From Prorocentrum cordatum (Eukaryota > Sar > Dinophyceae > Prorocentrales > Prorocentraceae): a stretch of 64,000 nucleotides of DNA. The first letter of the stretch is position 1, and each line of letters opens with the position of its first letter. The translations under genes and the position numbers were made by a program. Shown here piece by piece: positions 21,660 to 31,643 of the stretch. The notes under the pieces are model-generated. The model worked only from the letters and a program-made list of their open reading frames with translations. It did no database searches and was not told the origin of the DNA. The stretch covers positions 593,497 to 657,496 of the forward strand of contig CAUYUJ010018704.1 of the NCBI GenBank assembly GCA_963575745.1, given 5' to 3'.

Positions 21660-22350
21660 TCGTCGCCAGATGGGCGTTTAATCGTCGCAGATGTCCTGCG
21701 CGAGTCTTCCCCAGGAAGGCGACCGATCGTCGCGAATGTCATGTGTGGATGATCCCCTGGCGGGCGACTGATCGTCGTGAGCGCGCCGTCCTCGTCTCCT
21801 TTGCCTTGCGCCGCATCGGAGTTACGTCTCCCCCAGACTTGCAAAGGGTCGATGGGGAACGGTGGGGGAGATGCCAACGGCACTTGCTTCCCCAAGTGCG
21901 CCGCGGGCGAGGAGAAGTGCGCCGTCTCTTCTCGTCTACCCCACGCGCGCGACTGATCGCCGCAAGTGCATTGTCATGGCGCGAAGCGTTCATGCCCAAG
22001 GTGGGCGGCTGATCGCCGCAATAGCAAGTGGAAGAGGGGCCCCGCGGCTATCCGGCGGGGGAGGGGCGGGCGGGCTGGGAGATCATCCCGATCTCGGTTC
22101 AGCCGCGACGTGGATCTGGTCGACCGGGGACGAGCCGATTCAGCCCCACTGCGCCGCCCCCTAAAATCGGGGACATGGCGGCGATCCCCCCGCGACCGAG
22201 CTTCTCCTCTTGGCCCCTCGCTGGCCTCGGGGGTGGGGGCTCGCGAGATGGGTCCTCCTGGCATTCGCTCCCGCGATCCAGCTATCGGCCCCCGCTCCAA
22301 GTCCTCCTCATCGTCGCGACCGTATCCCCGAGGTTGGCGGCTGATCGCCG
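21660..22350 (-). repeat. Dispersed GGCGGCTGATCGCCGCAA motif region
   Basis: At least six variants of the ~18-bp motif occur (about 21677, 21722, 21764, 21950, 22006, 22340), with two further related copies at 19970-20045. On the minus strand they read as a recurring (A/T)ISRPPGD-like peptide in one frame, so a protein repeat is possible but unproven. Confidence 0.55.
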
Positions 22351-22407
22351 CAAGCACATTGAGAACAGGACGGGCAGAGGGAGGGGCGTCATCGGATCGA
22401 GTTGGCT

Positions 22408-22550
22408 CGAAGGGGCGCAGGAAGACGGGGTCAAGGGTTCTTGCCGTGCAGCTTCCTGGTGCGCGGCTCTCGATCGTTCCGTCAGGATGGGCGCGGCCTC
22501 CGTCGTCTCGTGTCTGTGGCGGCGGATCCGCCGCTTCCCCAGGGTGGTCA
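22408..22550 (-). repeat. Duplicated ~143-bp block, copy 2
   Basis: See 21205-21345. Similarity is high across the whole block, with scattered substitutions. Confidence 0.8.
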
Positions 22551-22569
22551 CGATCAGCACGATCGCCCT

Positions 22570-23358
22570 CTACGTCCGCGTCCTCCACGTCGTCCTCCAC
22601 GACCTCGTAGCGCAGCGCAGCGCGCGCCGCGAGCGAGGCAACCTGCGCCAGCGCGGCCGCGGCCGCCCTGAGCGCGGCGTCGGCCGTTGTGGCGGCGGCC
22701 GAGACGCAGGCGCTGGCAGCGGCGGCCGCAGCGGCAGCGGGGCCTCCATCGGTGCGTGAACTCGGCTCAGGGCCCCCGCCCGCGCCCGCCCCCGGCGACG
22801 GCCCCAATGTGAGCACTGGGGGCAAGGCAGAGGCCGAGCCAGGCGGAATCGGACAACCCCCGAGGCCAGCAGCGCTCGCGGCGCCCGCGGCGCCCGCGGC
22901 GCACGCTGCGCCCGTGGCACCCGCGACGCCCACGGCGCCCGCGGCGCTGGCGGCGCTGGCGGCGCCCGCAGCGCTGGCGGCGCCCGGGGCGCACGCTGTG
23001 CCCGCGGCGGCGCCCGCGGCGCCCGCAGCGCCCGCGGCGCCCACGACGCCCGCGGCGCCCACGGCGCCCGCGGCGCTCGCTGCGCCCGCGGCACCCGCGA
23101 AGCCCGCGGCTCCCGCAGCGCCCACGGCGCTGGCGGCGCCCGCGGCGCTGCGGCGCCCGCGGCGCCCACGACGCCCGCGGGCGCCGCGGCGACCGCGGCG
23201 CCCGCGGCGCCCGCGGCGCCAGCGGCGCCCGCGGCGCCCACGGCGCCAGCCGCGCCCGAGGCGCCCGCAGCGCCACCAGGGGCGGCGGCGCCGGCGACGC
23301 GGGCAGCACAGGCAGCCGCTCGCTGGCGCCGTCGGCGCGCCGCCGTTGGCAGCTCCAT
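22570..23358 (-). CDS. Candidate Ala/Pro/Gly/Arg-rich protein under a spliced-leader relic
   Basis: The ATG at 23358 is the first ATG on the minus strand after the degenerate spliced-leader relic at 23481-23526. It begins MELPTAARRRRQ and runs about 263 codons of (GCGCCC)-type repeat before the next stop. The body is low complexity (22860-23280 is a 9-bp-based GC repeat) and the alternative frame contains a more protein-like stretch at about 22720-22570 (LRYEVVEDDVED). A frameshift or introns are therefore likely. No family recognised; call rests mainly on the leader relic. Confidence 0.3.
   Translation of the reverse strand: MELPTAARRRRQRAAACAARVAGAAAPGGAAGASGAAGAVGAAGAAGAAGAAGAAVAAAPAGVVGAAGAAAPRAPPAPWALREPRASRVPRAQRAPRAPWAPRASWAPRALRAPRAPPRAQRAPRAPPALRAPPAPPAPRAPWASRVPRAQRAPRAPRAPRALLASGVVRFRLARPLPCPQCSHWGRRRGRARAGALSRVHAPMEAPLPLRPPLPAPASRPPPQRPTPRSGRPRPRWRRLPRSRRALRCATRSWRTTWRTRT
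22860..23280 (+). repeat. (GCGCCCGCG)n-like GC repeat
   Basis: Irregular repeats of GCGCCCGCGG/GCGCTGGCGG units. It lies inside the candidate frame at 22570-23358. Confidence 0.9.
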
Positions 23359-23480
23359 AGCCCGCGGAGGCGGGCACCAGGACAGGGACCCGTCCCAGCG
23401 CCCGCCAGGCCGGGCGAGATCGGGGCCGACCCCGGCCCCCGGGCGCTCAAGCCGGCTTGGCTCCCGTCGAGCCAGAGCAG

Positions 23481-23526
23481 CTTGAGTCAGGCTTGAGCCA
23501 AGGGGGGTTTCAGCCAAGGCTACGGA
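23481..23526 (-). other. Degenerate multi-copy spliced-leader relic
   Basis: Read on the minus strand from 23526, it starts TCCGTAGCC exactly as the dinoflagellate spliced leader. It then shows three successive leader-3'-end-like decamers: TTGGCTGAAA, TTGGCTCAAG (exact, ending 23492) and CTGACTCAAG (ending 23481). Stacked partial leaders are what repeated cycles of trans-splicing, reverse transcription and reinsertion leave behind. The relic is diverged, so chance cannot be excluded. Confidence 0.55.
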
Positions 23527-23769
23527 CTGGTGGTGATATTTTGGATCGCGACCGCGGCGAAGAAAAGGTCGGGCGGCGTCCATGGGGGAGTGCAGACTAG
23601 CAACGGCCTAAATTAGCGCAGAGGAAGAGGAAGGGCGAAAAGAGGACAAAACTGGTGGGGATACTTTTTTGATTTGCGGACCGTAAGGAGAAGTCCAAAG
23701 GGCGGTATGACCGAGGCTGGGGCACAGAGCAAGATAACTGGTGGGGATACGCGAAGCGTGAAGAATTGA

Positions 23770-24130
23770 CAGCTCGATGGCTGCGGGATGCGAGCAGGCA
23801 CGCTTGGGGCGAGCCTCCTGACAAGCTTCTTGGCAGCAACGTTGGCCACACGAGGTGGTCGCCGCAAGCAGATGGGCACTCCCCGAGGGGGCATCCTGGC
23901 CTGCATCCTGGCCTCGACACTGGCAACGCAATGGCAACGGCTGCCAGGGCCGAGCGGAGACGCTCGAGATGAGCCTCCTGGCAAGCTTCTCGGCAACAGC
24001 GCTGGCCACGCGATGTGCACCGCAAGCGAGCGGCACGCTCGGAGTCAGCGTCGCGGCCTGCACCTTCGGATCGGCGTTGCCAAGACGATGGCTACTGGCC
24101 GAGAGCGTGCACGCTCGGTGTGAGCCTTCG
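23770..24130 (+). repeat. Degenerate ~60-bp repeat, second cluster
   Basis: Same family as 17160-17520 (GGCACGCTTGG, GAGCCTCCTG, CAAGCTTCT(T/C)GGCA, GGCCACGCGATG). A fragment continues at 24430-24500. Confidence 0.65.
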
Positions 24131-24184
24131 GTGCCAACTAATGGGAGCCTCCCATACAGTCTTGTCGGCCCTTGCGATTCGGCA

Positions 24185-24270
24185 CTCGACGCTACTCGAC
24201 GCTAACCGACGCTAAATCGGCGCTGTCTCATCGACTCCCAGACGCTACTCGACGCTAGTCGACGCTGAAG
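24185..24270 (+). repeat. (CTCGACGCTA)n decamer repeat
   Basis: Seven or eight imperfect CTCGACGCTA units. From 24271 to 25037 no gene is seen apart from a short (GA)n run at 24380-24393. Confidence 0.85.
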
Positions 24271-25037
24271 ACGGAATTGCGAGGGTACACAAGGCTCCCG
24301 TGATGTGCTACCAAATGAGCCCCCTGGCACGCTCTTCGGCAGCGATGTGAGCCGAACAAGCGAACGGGCACGCGCTTAGAGAGAGAGAGAGAGAGCTTCA
24401 TGTCATCATCATTGGAACGCACTGGCTGGCGGCCGCAAGCGGCCACACTTTTGAAGTGAGCTTCCTGGCAGCTGCGCAGGTCACGCGAGGCGGGCCGCAA
24501 CCCGAGCGGGCACGCACAAGAGGGACACGGGAGGGACACCGCGCCAAGGCACATGAGTTGGGAAGTCGACGTTTGCTTCCCCCGCCTTCCGCCAACCGTC
24601 GGCTGGCTTCCGCTGGCTTCCGCCGGCGGAGGCGGCCTCGTTTTACTTCCGCTGGCCTTCCGCCGCGGAAGAGATGACAACTCCTTCGATCCTCGAAGAC
24701 AAGGCCTGTTTGGAACGCCTCACATGTACTGTGGGAGGGTCGTAGACAGAGTAAGACCCCGCTAGACACGCCTAGTTGGACAACTACCCAGGAAGAACAG
24801 CAGGTCCCCAGGGAGGGGCCTATGTCAGGAGGATATCATGTGAAGTCGGATGTCTAGGAGGAAAGGAAGGCCACCTGAGTCGTGAAGCTGGTGTGCAACC
24901 AGACCTCCCCTTGCCTCCGCCCGCACCACATAACTCACCACCTCCCCAAGCACGCTCAACCGAATTCAGAGCAGAACACGTGATCCCAACTTCGGGGTCG
25001 GGAGGGCCCCAATCACCCACCCGAACCAAATCGGAGG

Positions 25038-25521
25038 TCAGACGGAGAGCCAGAGAGACATCTCATGGCGCATGGCTTGGTAGCGAGCGCGAGGGTCAAA
25101 GCGGAACCTCTGCTTTTGCACAGCCAAAGTGTCCTCCGCGGCCTCCGCCCTCGCTGTATCGGCTGGGTCGTCGCCTCTGCGCGGGGGGACGGAGCCGAGG
25201 TCCGCTCCATCAGGAGGAAGAGGAGAGAGCACAGGAGTGATGAGGACGGCTGGAGGCACCATCCACACGAAAACCGCGCCACGAGGCTCTCCCTGCAAGT
25301 GTTGTCGCTTCCATGAACGGGTCTGTGCACTCACGCTCAGTGTGCGTCTCATGCATAACCCTCTGGGTGTTGGCCACACCACTGCATCGTATTATGAACG
25401 CGCTGATCGCATGGTCCATTGCTTTTGTCACGTCGGCCGCACAACCGGCTGGTGTGGTGGACAGAAGTTGTGCCATTCCGTCCGTTGCCCTTGGTGACTT
25501 GGGTCTGGCTCCAGTGCCCAT
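25038..25521 (-). CDS. Possible exons of an unrecognised gene
   Basis: Two minus-strand stretches have protein-like composition: about 25521-25310 (DGMAQLLSTTPAG, DVTKAMDHAISAFI, HETHTERECTDPF) and, in another frame, about 25150-25040 (AEDTLAVQKQRFRF, DPRARYQAMRHEM). They could be neighbouring exons, but I could not find a convincing phase-matched donor and acceptor between them. The upstream stretch 25700-25560 (TFFVVPRWQAS) may belong too. Function unknown. Confidence 0.35.
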
Positions 25522-25916
25522 CGCCTGTGATCACTGGAACACATCACTAACCAGCGGTCCCCTCATCCTCTGAATGGCAATTGTGCCACGACGCAGTGTG
25601 GCACTGCACGTCTGGCTGGCCTGCCACCGTGGGACAACAAAAAACGTGTTGCGTGGACGTGCACGTGCGCATGGCGCCTGGTGCTCACCCCCGGGCCTCC
25701 TCCGCTTCCTCCACCCCTCCTGGCACAACCTTCCCCCCAGTGCGGCTGAAGGCCAGGGTGCAAAGGCTATGCAAGAGAACCCTCCCTGAATCAAGATGGG
25801 GGAGTGGGACGAGGGAGCAAGGAAAAGGAACGAGGGGGATCGTCCTGACTTCCCCGGAGCCCACCCAGCGGCACGTGCTCTGGGCATGCTGCAGCACCAG
25901 AGTGCCTGGGTCCCCA

Positions 25917-26066
25917 GGGGGCCACATGCGAACCCTACCCCTACCCCCCACGATTTCTGAGGGGGAGGGTGGGGTTCACTTCGTTCGGGAGCTCCCGAGC
26001 GAAGTGAACCCCACCCTCCCTCTCAGAAATCGTGGGGGGTAGGGGTAGGGTTCGCATGTGGCCCCC
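25917..26066. repeat. 150-bp near-perfect palindrome
   Basis: Two 75-bp arms meet at AGCT (25990-25993) with no spacer and I count two mismatches. Outer ends are GGGGGCCACATGCGAACC and its inverse. Each arm holds a C-rich CCCTACCCCTACCCCCCACG block. Confidence 0.95.
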
Positions 26067-26463
26067 TATCCAAGCACGATGGCTATTTGTAGCTCTCCAT
26101 CGCTTGCCAAATGAAAGACGCTCTTCTAGGAAGCCAGGTCCTCTAAGCTCGCGCCCCGCACCGCGCAAGGCACGAACCCTTCGCGTTCTCGCGCCGCCAC
26201 CTGCAGACGGGCAACCCTGCAGCCCAGACCGCGAAACGCGATGCTCTTCGCGCCCCAGGTGTACCCTGGGTCGCCCAGGGAGGGTCAGGTTCCCAGCTCC
26301 TCCAGCCCCAGGCATTGGCCCGACGGCCCCCCTATCAAACATGAGCGCCAGAACACCAGAGCGGCTGGGTTATCATTCTTGTGATTCTCCTTCCGTCTGG
26401 GTAGCGGGTGTTACCCGAGGGAGGAGGAGGGTTGGCGCCCCGGGTAAAGGTACCGTCAACGCT
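26067..26463. other. No gene seen
   Basis: Ordinary GC-rich sequence. Confidence 0.5.
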
Positions 26464-26550
26464 TATCATAAGGATGCACGGTAAGGATGCCAGGGCCTCG
26501 GAGGCCCATGTTATTTTTTGTCGCACGAGGCTGGCCAGCGAAAGCCGCTA
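26464..26550 (+). repeat. Dispersed repeat (pair with 5504-5590)
   Basis: ATCATAAGGATGCACGG, TAAGGATGC and GGCTGGCCAGCGA shared with the 5.5-kb copy. From 26551 to 27060 no gene is seen; CCGATTGTAAGAT occurs twice (26680, 26733). Confidence 0.7.
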
Positions 26551-27060
26551 ATGATGATCCGAACGGGCCAGGGACTCAAGGGTACCCTTGTCGGCGGCGG
26601 CCGAGGGGGGGAGATGAGAAGGAGAATAACCTCTCAAAGGCGGCGGGACTTCTCAAAAACCCTCGCGCCTTCTCAGGGCCGATTGTAAGATGCTGCCCCA
26701 TGTGAACCCCTGTGCGTCACGTGAGTGGCATAGAGCCGATTGTAAGATTGTCTGAGATGCGGCATGTGGTACGCCCTCGACAAACGAGAAGTTTTTCCCG
26801 TGTCTTCTGGGAGGGCCCGGAGCGCTTCTCAGAGGCGGGGGGGACTTCCGGACCCTCTGCGACGGCCCTCGCCTTCTCGCCTCCCCCGACCTCGGGAAAG
26901 GCTGCCCCTCCTTGCCCGTGCGGGCGGGCTGCAACGCCCGCGCGGGGCGCGGCGCGTCCGGGGCGGGGAGGGCGCCGCCCGTCGCCGCAGCGCGCGGGCG
27001 GACACCAGCCGCGTGGGCTCGGAGGCCCAGGCCCTCCAGGCCAGGGAGGGGCGGGGGGGG

Positions 27061-27195
27061 GGGGAGGAGGAGAAGGAGGAGGAGGAGGAGGAGGAGGAGG
27101 AGGAGGAGGAGGAGGAGGAGGATAGAGGAGGAGGAGGAGGAGAGGAGGAGGAGGAGGAGGAGGATGGAGGAGGAGAGAAGGAGTAGGAGGAGGAG
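27061..27195 (+). repeat. (GGA)n microsatellite
   Basis: GGA/GAG triplets with a few interruptions. Confidence 0.95.
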
Positions 27196-27454
27196 GAGTA
27201 TCCTTCTCTGCCCGGCAGGACGCGAGCGTGCTCATACAGGGGGCGCGCCGCCCCTCGGCGGCTGCACCCCCCCACCATCGCGCGCTCGCCTACGCGCCAG
27301 AGGAGAAGAACCAAACACACGGCCTCCGTCCCCGGAGATCCGACGGCGTGTTTTTTCAACACGGGGTCCCCGGAACTCTCGGCCTGAGACATCCTGCGTC
27401 GCTTCTTGACAGGGCCGTTTTTATGATCGAAAGCCTGAGTCATCCTGAGTCGCT

Positions 27455-27560
27455 TCTCAACCCGGTCGACCCACTCCCCAGGACTGGTTTTTCATCCTGA
27501 GTCGCTTCTTGACAGCCCCAGGACCTGGCGAGGGCCCCTGTAGAGGCCGAAAGCTGCGAA
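27455..27560 (+). repeat. Partial copy of the hairpin-ended repeat
   Basis: Contains CGACCCACTCCCCAGGACTGG, CATCCTGAGTCGCTTCTTGAC and AGGGCCCC blocks seen in 7186-7375, without the terminal hairpins. Confidence 0.55.
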
Positions 27561-27588
27561 CAAGCACAACGTCTTGATTCGGGCCGGG

Positions 27589-27850
27589 CGAAAGGGAAGG
27601 ATAGCAAAGGGGGTTTTGAGAATAAACTCACGTAGCTGATTTTCCCGGCGCCTCCCGGCGCCGGGAGGCGCCCACGTACGTATCGAGGAATGGGCCCGGC
27701 GGCGGGGCCGAAACCAGCTGCACGCAGCAGATTTCGTAAGCCCCCCTTCCCAGAGGGTCGTGGGCCTCATGACATAGGCACGGTACCCATGAGTTGTCAT
27801 GTACCCATGATTCATGTAATGTGGGCAAAACTTACATATCGAATTCCAGG
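27589..27850 (+). repeat. Module shared with 56.78-57.30 kb
   Basis: 27589-27740 matches 57127-57300 in the same orientation and contains a perfect 20-bp palindrome at 27650-27669. The adjoining 27750-27850 (AGGGTCGTGGGCC, CATAGGCACGGTACCC, ATGAGTTGT) matches 56780-56845 in the opposite orientation. Confidence 0.8.
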
Positions 27851-28120
27851 TCCGCATATCATGGGTACATGCGATCATGTACTCATGTTGGATACATCAT
27901 ATCTCATGTCGTATCACAGTGATATATATATGATGATGTATGCGCACGCACTTCAACTCCACGCTCTCGGACGCGCCGCGTCGCAGCCGACCGAGCGGAA
28001 GCGGGGTAGGGATCGAGGATATTTCCGACTCAGGGTCCAGAGCGTCGACGGGCGCCCCCTCCACGGGCAGCCCGCGCCCGTCCTCGGCCAGAACTGACCG
28101 CGACGCGAGGGGGAGAGTGA

Positions 28121-28215
28121 TACATATATATATATATATGTATATATATGTGTGTATGTATGTATGTGTGTATACATATATATATATATATATGTATGTG
28201 TGCACACATATATAG
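28121..28215 (+). repeat. (TA)n/(TATG)n microsatellite
   Basis: TA dinucleotides mixed with TATG and TGTG units. From 27851 to 28120 and 28216 to 28823 no gene is seen. Confidence 0.92.
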
Positions 28216-28823
28216 CTGTACGTTTATATGTACAGATATAAAAATAAGCACGCCCTGCAGGGTTAAATCGTCGATCCACTGTCCAACTCGATCGCCTTCC
28301 GCTGGTTTTGCGGATCGTCTCGAGGGCCGACATCGGCCGGGGCTTCGGCACGCGCGGCGGCGGCGGCGTGTACAGTCAACTGGCGGCTGCGTCGGAACAC
28401 GTTCGCCCAAACAAAAACAACAGCCGCAGTGCACCGAGGGGGTTGAGGGGTGAGGAGGAGAAGGGGACTGCGCCGTGAGCTGCAGGAAAAATCGAAAGGC
28501 GTCGAACACGCGCAGGAAGCGGGGGGGGCAGGGACGAGGTGTATTTTCCGACGATCGTATGCGTATATCCACGTTGTCGCTTTCGCGACGGGCACGTGCC
28601 GCGCTCCTGAGCGAACAGAGGCGCTGGGGGGGGAGGGAGCTCGGATGGGGTTTCGGGTCGGGGGGGGAAGTGCAAGAGATTTAATTTCGAATTCCATGAT
28701 GTGGTGTTTCCTCCGCCTCCTGCATCGCCGACTCTTCCCGCCCCTCGACCCCGGGGGCCTCTGACGCCCAGCGGTTGTGGAGGATGTATCGAGCACTTTT
28801 TGCGGGGCATCGCGTAACATATA

Positions 28824-28881
28824 AGTTCTTGCATGCAACGGCGCAGATCGCATACGATCTGCGCCGTTGCATGCAGGAACT
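28824..28881. repeat. 27-bp-arm hairpin
   Basis: Arms 28824-28850 and 28855-28881 are inverse copies with one mismatch, separated by a 4-nt loop CATA. The arms contain GCATGCAACGGCGCAGATCG. Size and tightness resemble a small-RNA precursor, but nothing shows expression. Confidence 0.9.
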
Positions 28882-28894
28882 GTGAAGAAGGATT

Positions 28895-28896
<2 letters not shown>

Positions 28897-28926
<30 letters not shown>
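28897..28926 (+). repeat. (TA)n microsatellite
   Basis: Fourteen to fifteen TA repeats 15 bp after the hairpin. Confidence 0.95.
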
Positions 28927-28928
<2 letters not shown>

Positions 28929-28984
28929 AGACTGCATTGGCGCTTCGCGCCATGCACCTTGGTCCTTCAACCCTTGCGCGCGTT

Positions 28985-29490
28985 GGCGTCTAGCGCGGCC
29001 CTCCTGGGGCCCTCCTGGGGCCTCCTGGGGCCCACTTGGGGCGGAAAGTTAGATGTTTGAACTTTGATCGCCCTGTGGGGGCTCGTTTGAAGCTTTCTCG
29101 GCGCCCTCTTGGGCCTTCTTGGGCGCCTCTTGGGCTGTTTCGGGGCGCTCCAGAGCCGTCTTGGGGCCGTGTTGGGGCCGTTTTGGGGCCCCCCCGGGCC
29201 ATCTTGGGGCGCTCTTGAGGGCCTCTAGTTCTGTCTTGGAGCGTCGGAAAGCTAAAATGGCGAGAAAGCAGAAAACATCGAAAAACACATTGGAAAATTG
29301 ACCATTTCGGCCTCCCGGGGCCGTCTTGGGGGGCTTCTTTGGGGCCGCTTGGGGCGTCTTGGGGGCTCCTGAGGCTGTCTTGGGCCTACCTTTGGCGTCT
29401 TGGAGCGCTTTGTGCCTGTCTTGGAGCGCTCTTGAGGCACTCGGGACCGCTTCAATGGGCGTCCGGAGGGTCCCAAAGTCCCAGGATCCC
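28985..29490 (-). repeat. Degenerate CCAAGA(C/G)GGCCC array, inverted
   Basis: GGCCTCCTGGGGC, GGGCCTTCTTGGG and GTCTTGGGG variants are the reverse complement of the 15.7-kb and 17.6-kb arrays. An A/T-richer island (29235-29300) sits in the middle. Confidence 0.7.
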
Positions 29491-29567
29491 AGGAGTCCGG
29501 TTTGGGGGGGGGGGGGGGGGGTGCGGGGTTTTGCGGCCGCCCGGGCTTGTAAAAATATAGGAAGAGG

Positions 29568-29570
<3 letters not shown>

Positions 29571-29618
<48 letters not shown>
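29571..29618 (+). repeat. (TA)n microsatellite
   Basis: Uninterrupted TA run of about 48 bp, after a G14 homopolymer near 29506-29520. From 29619 to 30420 no gene is seen; short GATCGAGGA repeats recur between 29800 and 30030. Confidence 0.95.
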
Positions 29619-29625
<7 letters not shown>

Positions 29626-30420
29626 TTTGGACCCGCGCCATACATGTGTGATCATGAGCGTACGTCGCTTGACTTGCTCGTGATCCCCGCGACATTCTCC
29701 AGAAATACGGCGGGGCGCGGTTCCGAGACCGGGCGCGAGGAGGGGGGGGCTCGAGGGCGACCTGCGGGGGTCGAAACGCAACGAGCGCGGGCAGGCGCAT
29801 GCCTGAAGCGTGAAACTTGCAGTCGGGGGAGACTGGGATCGAGGATCGAGGGCTTGCAAGGAAGGATTGATGTGTGGATCGGGGGCCGAGGGGATGGGGA
29901 TCGATGGGGAATCGACGATCGAGGAGGATCGAGGATCGACAACGATGAGATCGGGGGCCGAGGAGGACGTGATCTATAGGAGGCAAGTCGCGAGGAGCAA
30001 GGGTCGAAGAGGATCGAGGAGGACGATCGCGAGAACGAGGGAATGGGGATCGAGGGCCCAGAAAGAAGGGGATGCGCCCGCGGGCGCGTTTTTTTCGCGC
30101 ATCATGGATCGAACCGGCACCTCAGCCTCACTAGGATTTCGCTCGCGCTGGTGCGCTGGAACTCCTATCGGCGATCGATGGGGATGAGAAAGGAGGGGGA
30201 GCAGGAATAAAGAAGGAGGAGGACGGGGGGGGGCTCGATGAGTTGAAGGAGGAAGGGATAGTATACATGACACAACATATATGGTGTCCGAGTGCGGCGC
30301 GTCGCACAGCAACAGCGCCATGTCCTTCGCCTCCTGGGACTGTGGTCCCAGGGGCGAAGGGGGAAGCGGCGCGCGCCGCGCAGTGGCCCATTGGGCGTGC
30401 AGACGCTCGCTCCGAGATAG

Positions 30421-30485
30421 CTTTCCTCCTCCTCCTCCTCCTCCTCCTCCTCCTCTTCCTCCTCCTCCTCCTCCTCCTCCTCCTA
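30421..30485 (+). repeat. (CTC)n microsatellite
   Basis: CTC triplets with one CTT interruption. Confidence 0.95.
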
Positions 30486-30588
30486 CTCCTATTCCTCTGC
30501 CTCTTCGTCCCCCTCCCCCTCGGATGTTGCCATGGTGAAACGGGTGAAACAAAGGGGGGCTTTGCTCCCTGGGCGCGGGGGGGGATCG

Positions 30589-30910
30589 GAGGCGGCGGCC
30601 CTCCCCGCCCTCGCGGGGCGGCTCTGCCGCGTAGGGGCGTCGTGGAGGGGCTTGGAGGTGAGGATCGATGAGGAGGAGGAGGGGCTCGGAGGTGAGGATC
30701 GATGAGGAGGGGCTCGGAGGTGAGGATCGATGAGGAGGAGCTCGGAGGCGGCGGCCCTCCCCGCCCTCGCGGAGCGGCCTTGCCGCGCACGAGGCGGCGG
30801 CCCTCCCCGCCCTCGCGGGGCGGCCTTGCCGCGCACGTGTGAGGATCGAGGAGGGGGGGGAGGAGCGAGGCGGCGGCCCTCCCAGCCCTTGCGGGGCGGC
30901 CGACCGCTCG
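30589..30910 (+). repeat. Minisatellite of GAGGCGGCGGCCCTCCC units
   Basis: Four units (about 30586, 30745, 30795, 30868) share CGGCGGCCCTCCC(C/A)GCCC followed by GCGG(G/A)GCGGC. GTGAGGATCGATGAGGAGG spacers repeat between them at 30657-30740. Confidence 0.8.
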
Positions 30911-31011
30911 GCGCTGGAAGAGGGGGCGAGGGGGTTGCGAGTTTTCCTCGCTGGGGGGGTGGCGCATATATAGATACAAATTTGTATATGCACGTTGCCG
31001 TGCTCAAGAAT

Positions 31012-31111
31012 AACATCAAGTATGCGGCCCCCGTCGGCTGATCGCTCCATCGCGCTGCCCCTGTCGGCTGGCCGCTGGCGGCCAGCCGACAAAGGCCGCA
31101 TAGTTGATGTT
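31012..31111. mobile_element. 100-bp foldback element
   Basis: Outer arms AACATCAA (31012-31019) and TTGATGTT (31104-31111) extend inward through TATGCGGCC-type sequence. The inner core is a perfect 14-bp-arm hairpin, TGTCGGCTGGCCGC (31062-31075) and its inverse (31078-31091), with a 2-nt loop. No coding content. Confidence 0.75.
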
Positions 31112-31643
31112 TTCGTGAGCTCGGCATCTGGCGCGCCCAACTGCACCGCGTCGGTCACGTGGTGGACGCGGCTGGCGATCGCCTGGCGGAGGCGGGGGGG
31201 GGGCGGAGGGGGGCGGAGGGGGGGAAGTCAGGCCAGCGCGATTGCCGCTCTCTGCAATGGCGACCCCCAACTCCGCCATCCTCATGCTCATCCTCATTCT
31301 CATCCCCATCCCCGCCCTCATCCTCGTGGTCCTCCTCCTCCCCCTCCATTCCGTCTCCTTTTCCGCATGCCTTCCTTCCTTCAGATCTCCTTCCTAGGAC
31401 CTCCCACCTCGCTTGCAGCCTCCTCCTCGGGTCGCCCTCGACATCGCTCAAACTCTTGCAGCTGCAGGCGGGGGGGGGGGGGGGCGGACGGGGGCAGAGG
31501 AGGCAGCGCAAGATCAGACGGCGATGAGGTCCGCAGGAGGGAGTCGATGAGACGGAGCGGGACGATGATTCTCTGCAGCAGCGCGCGGGGGAACCCGGGC
31601 GCCCCAAGAGGTGTCATTCACATTGAAGGTCATTTGCATGCAA

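Noticed and set aside
22690-23360. Plus-strand Ala/Pro collagen-like protein
   Set aside because: Low-complexity GC repeat open in several frames; the leader relic favours the minus strand, and even that call is weak.
28121-28215. TATA-type promoter cluster
   Set aside because: Simple (TA)n/(TATG)n microsatellite with no gene at a fitting distance; dinoflagellate promoters usually lack TATA boxes.
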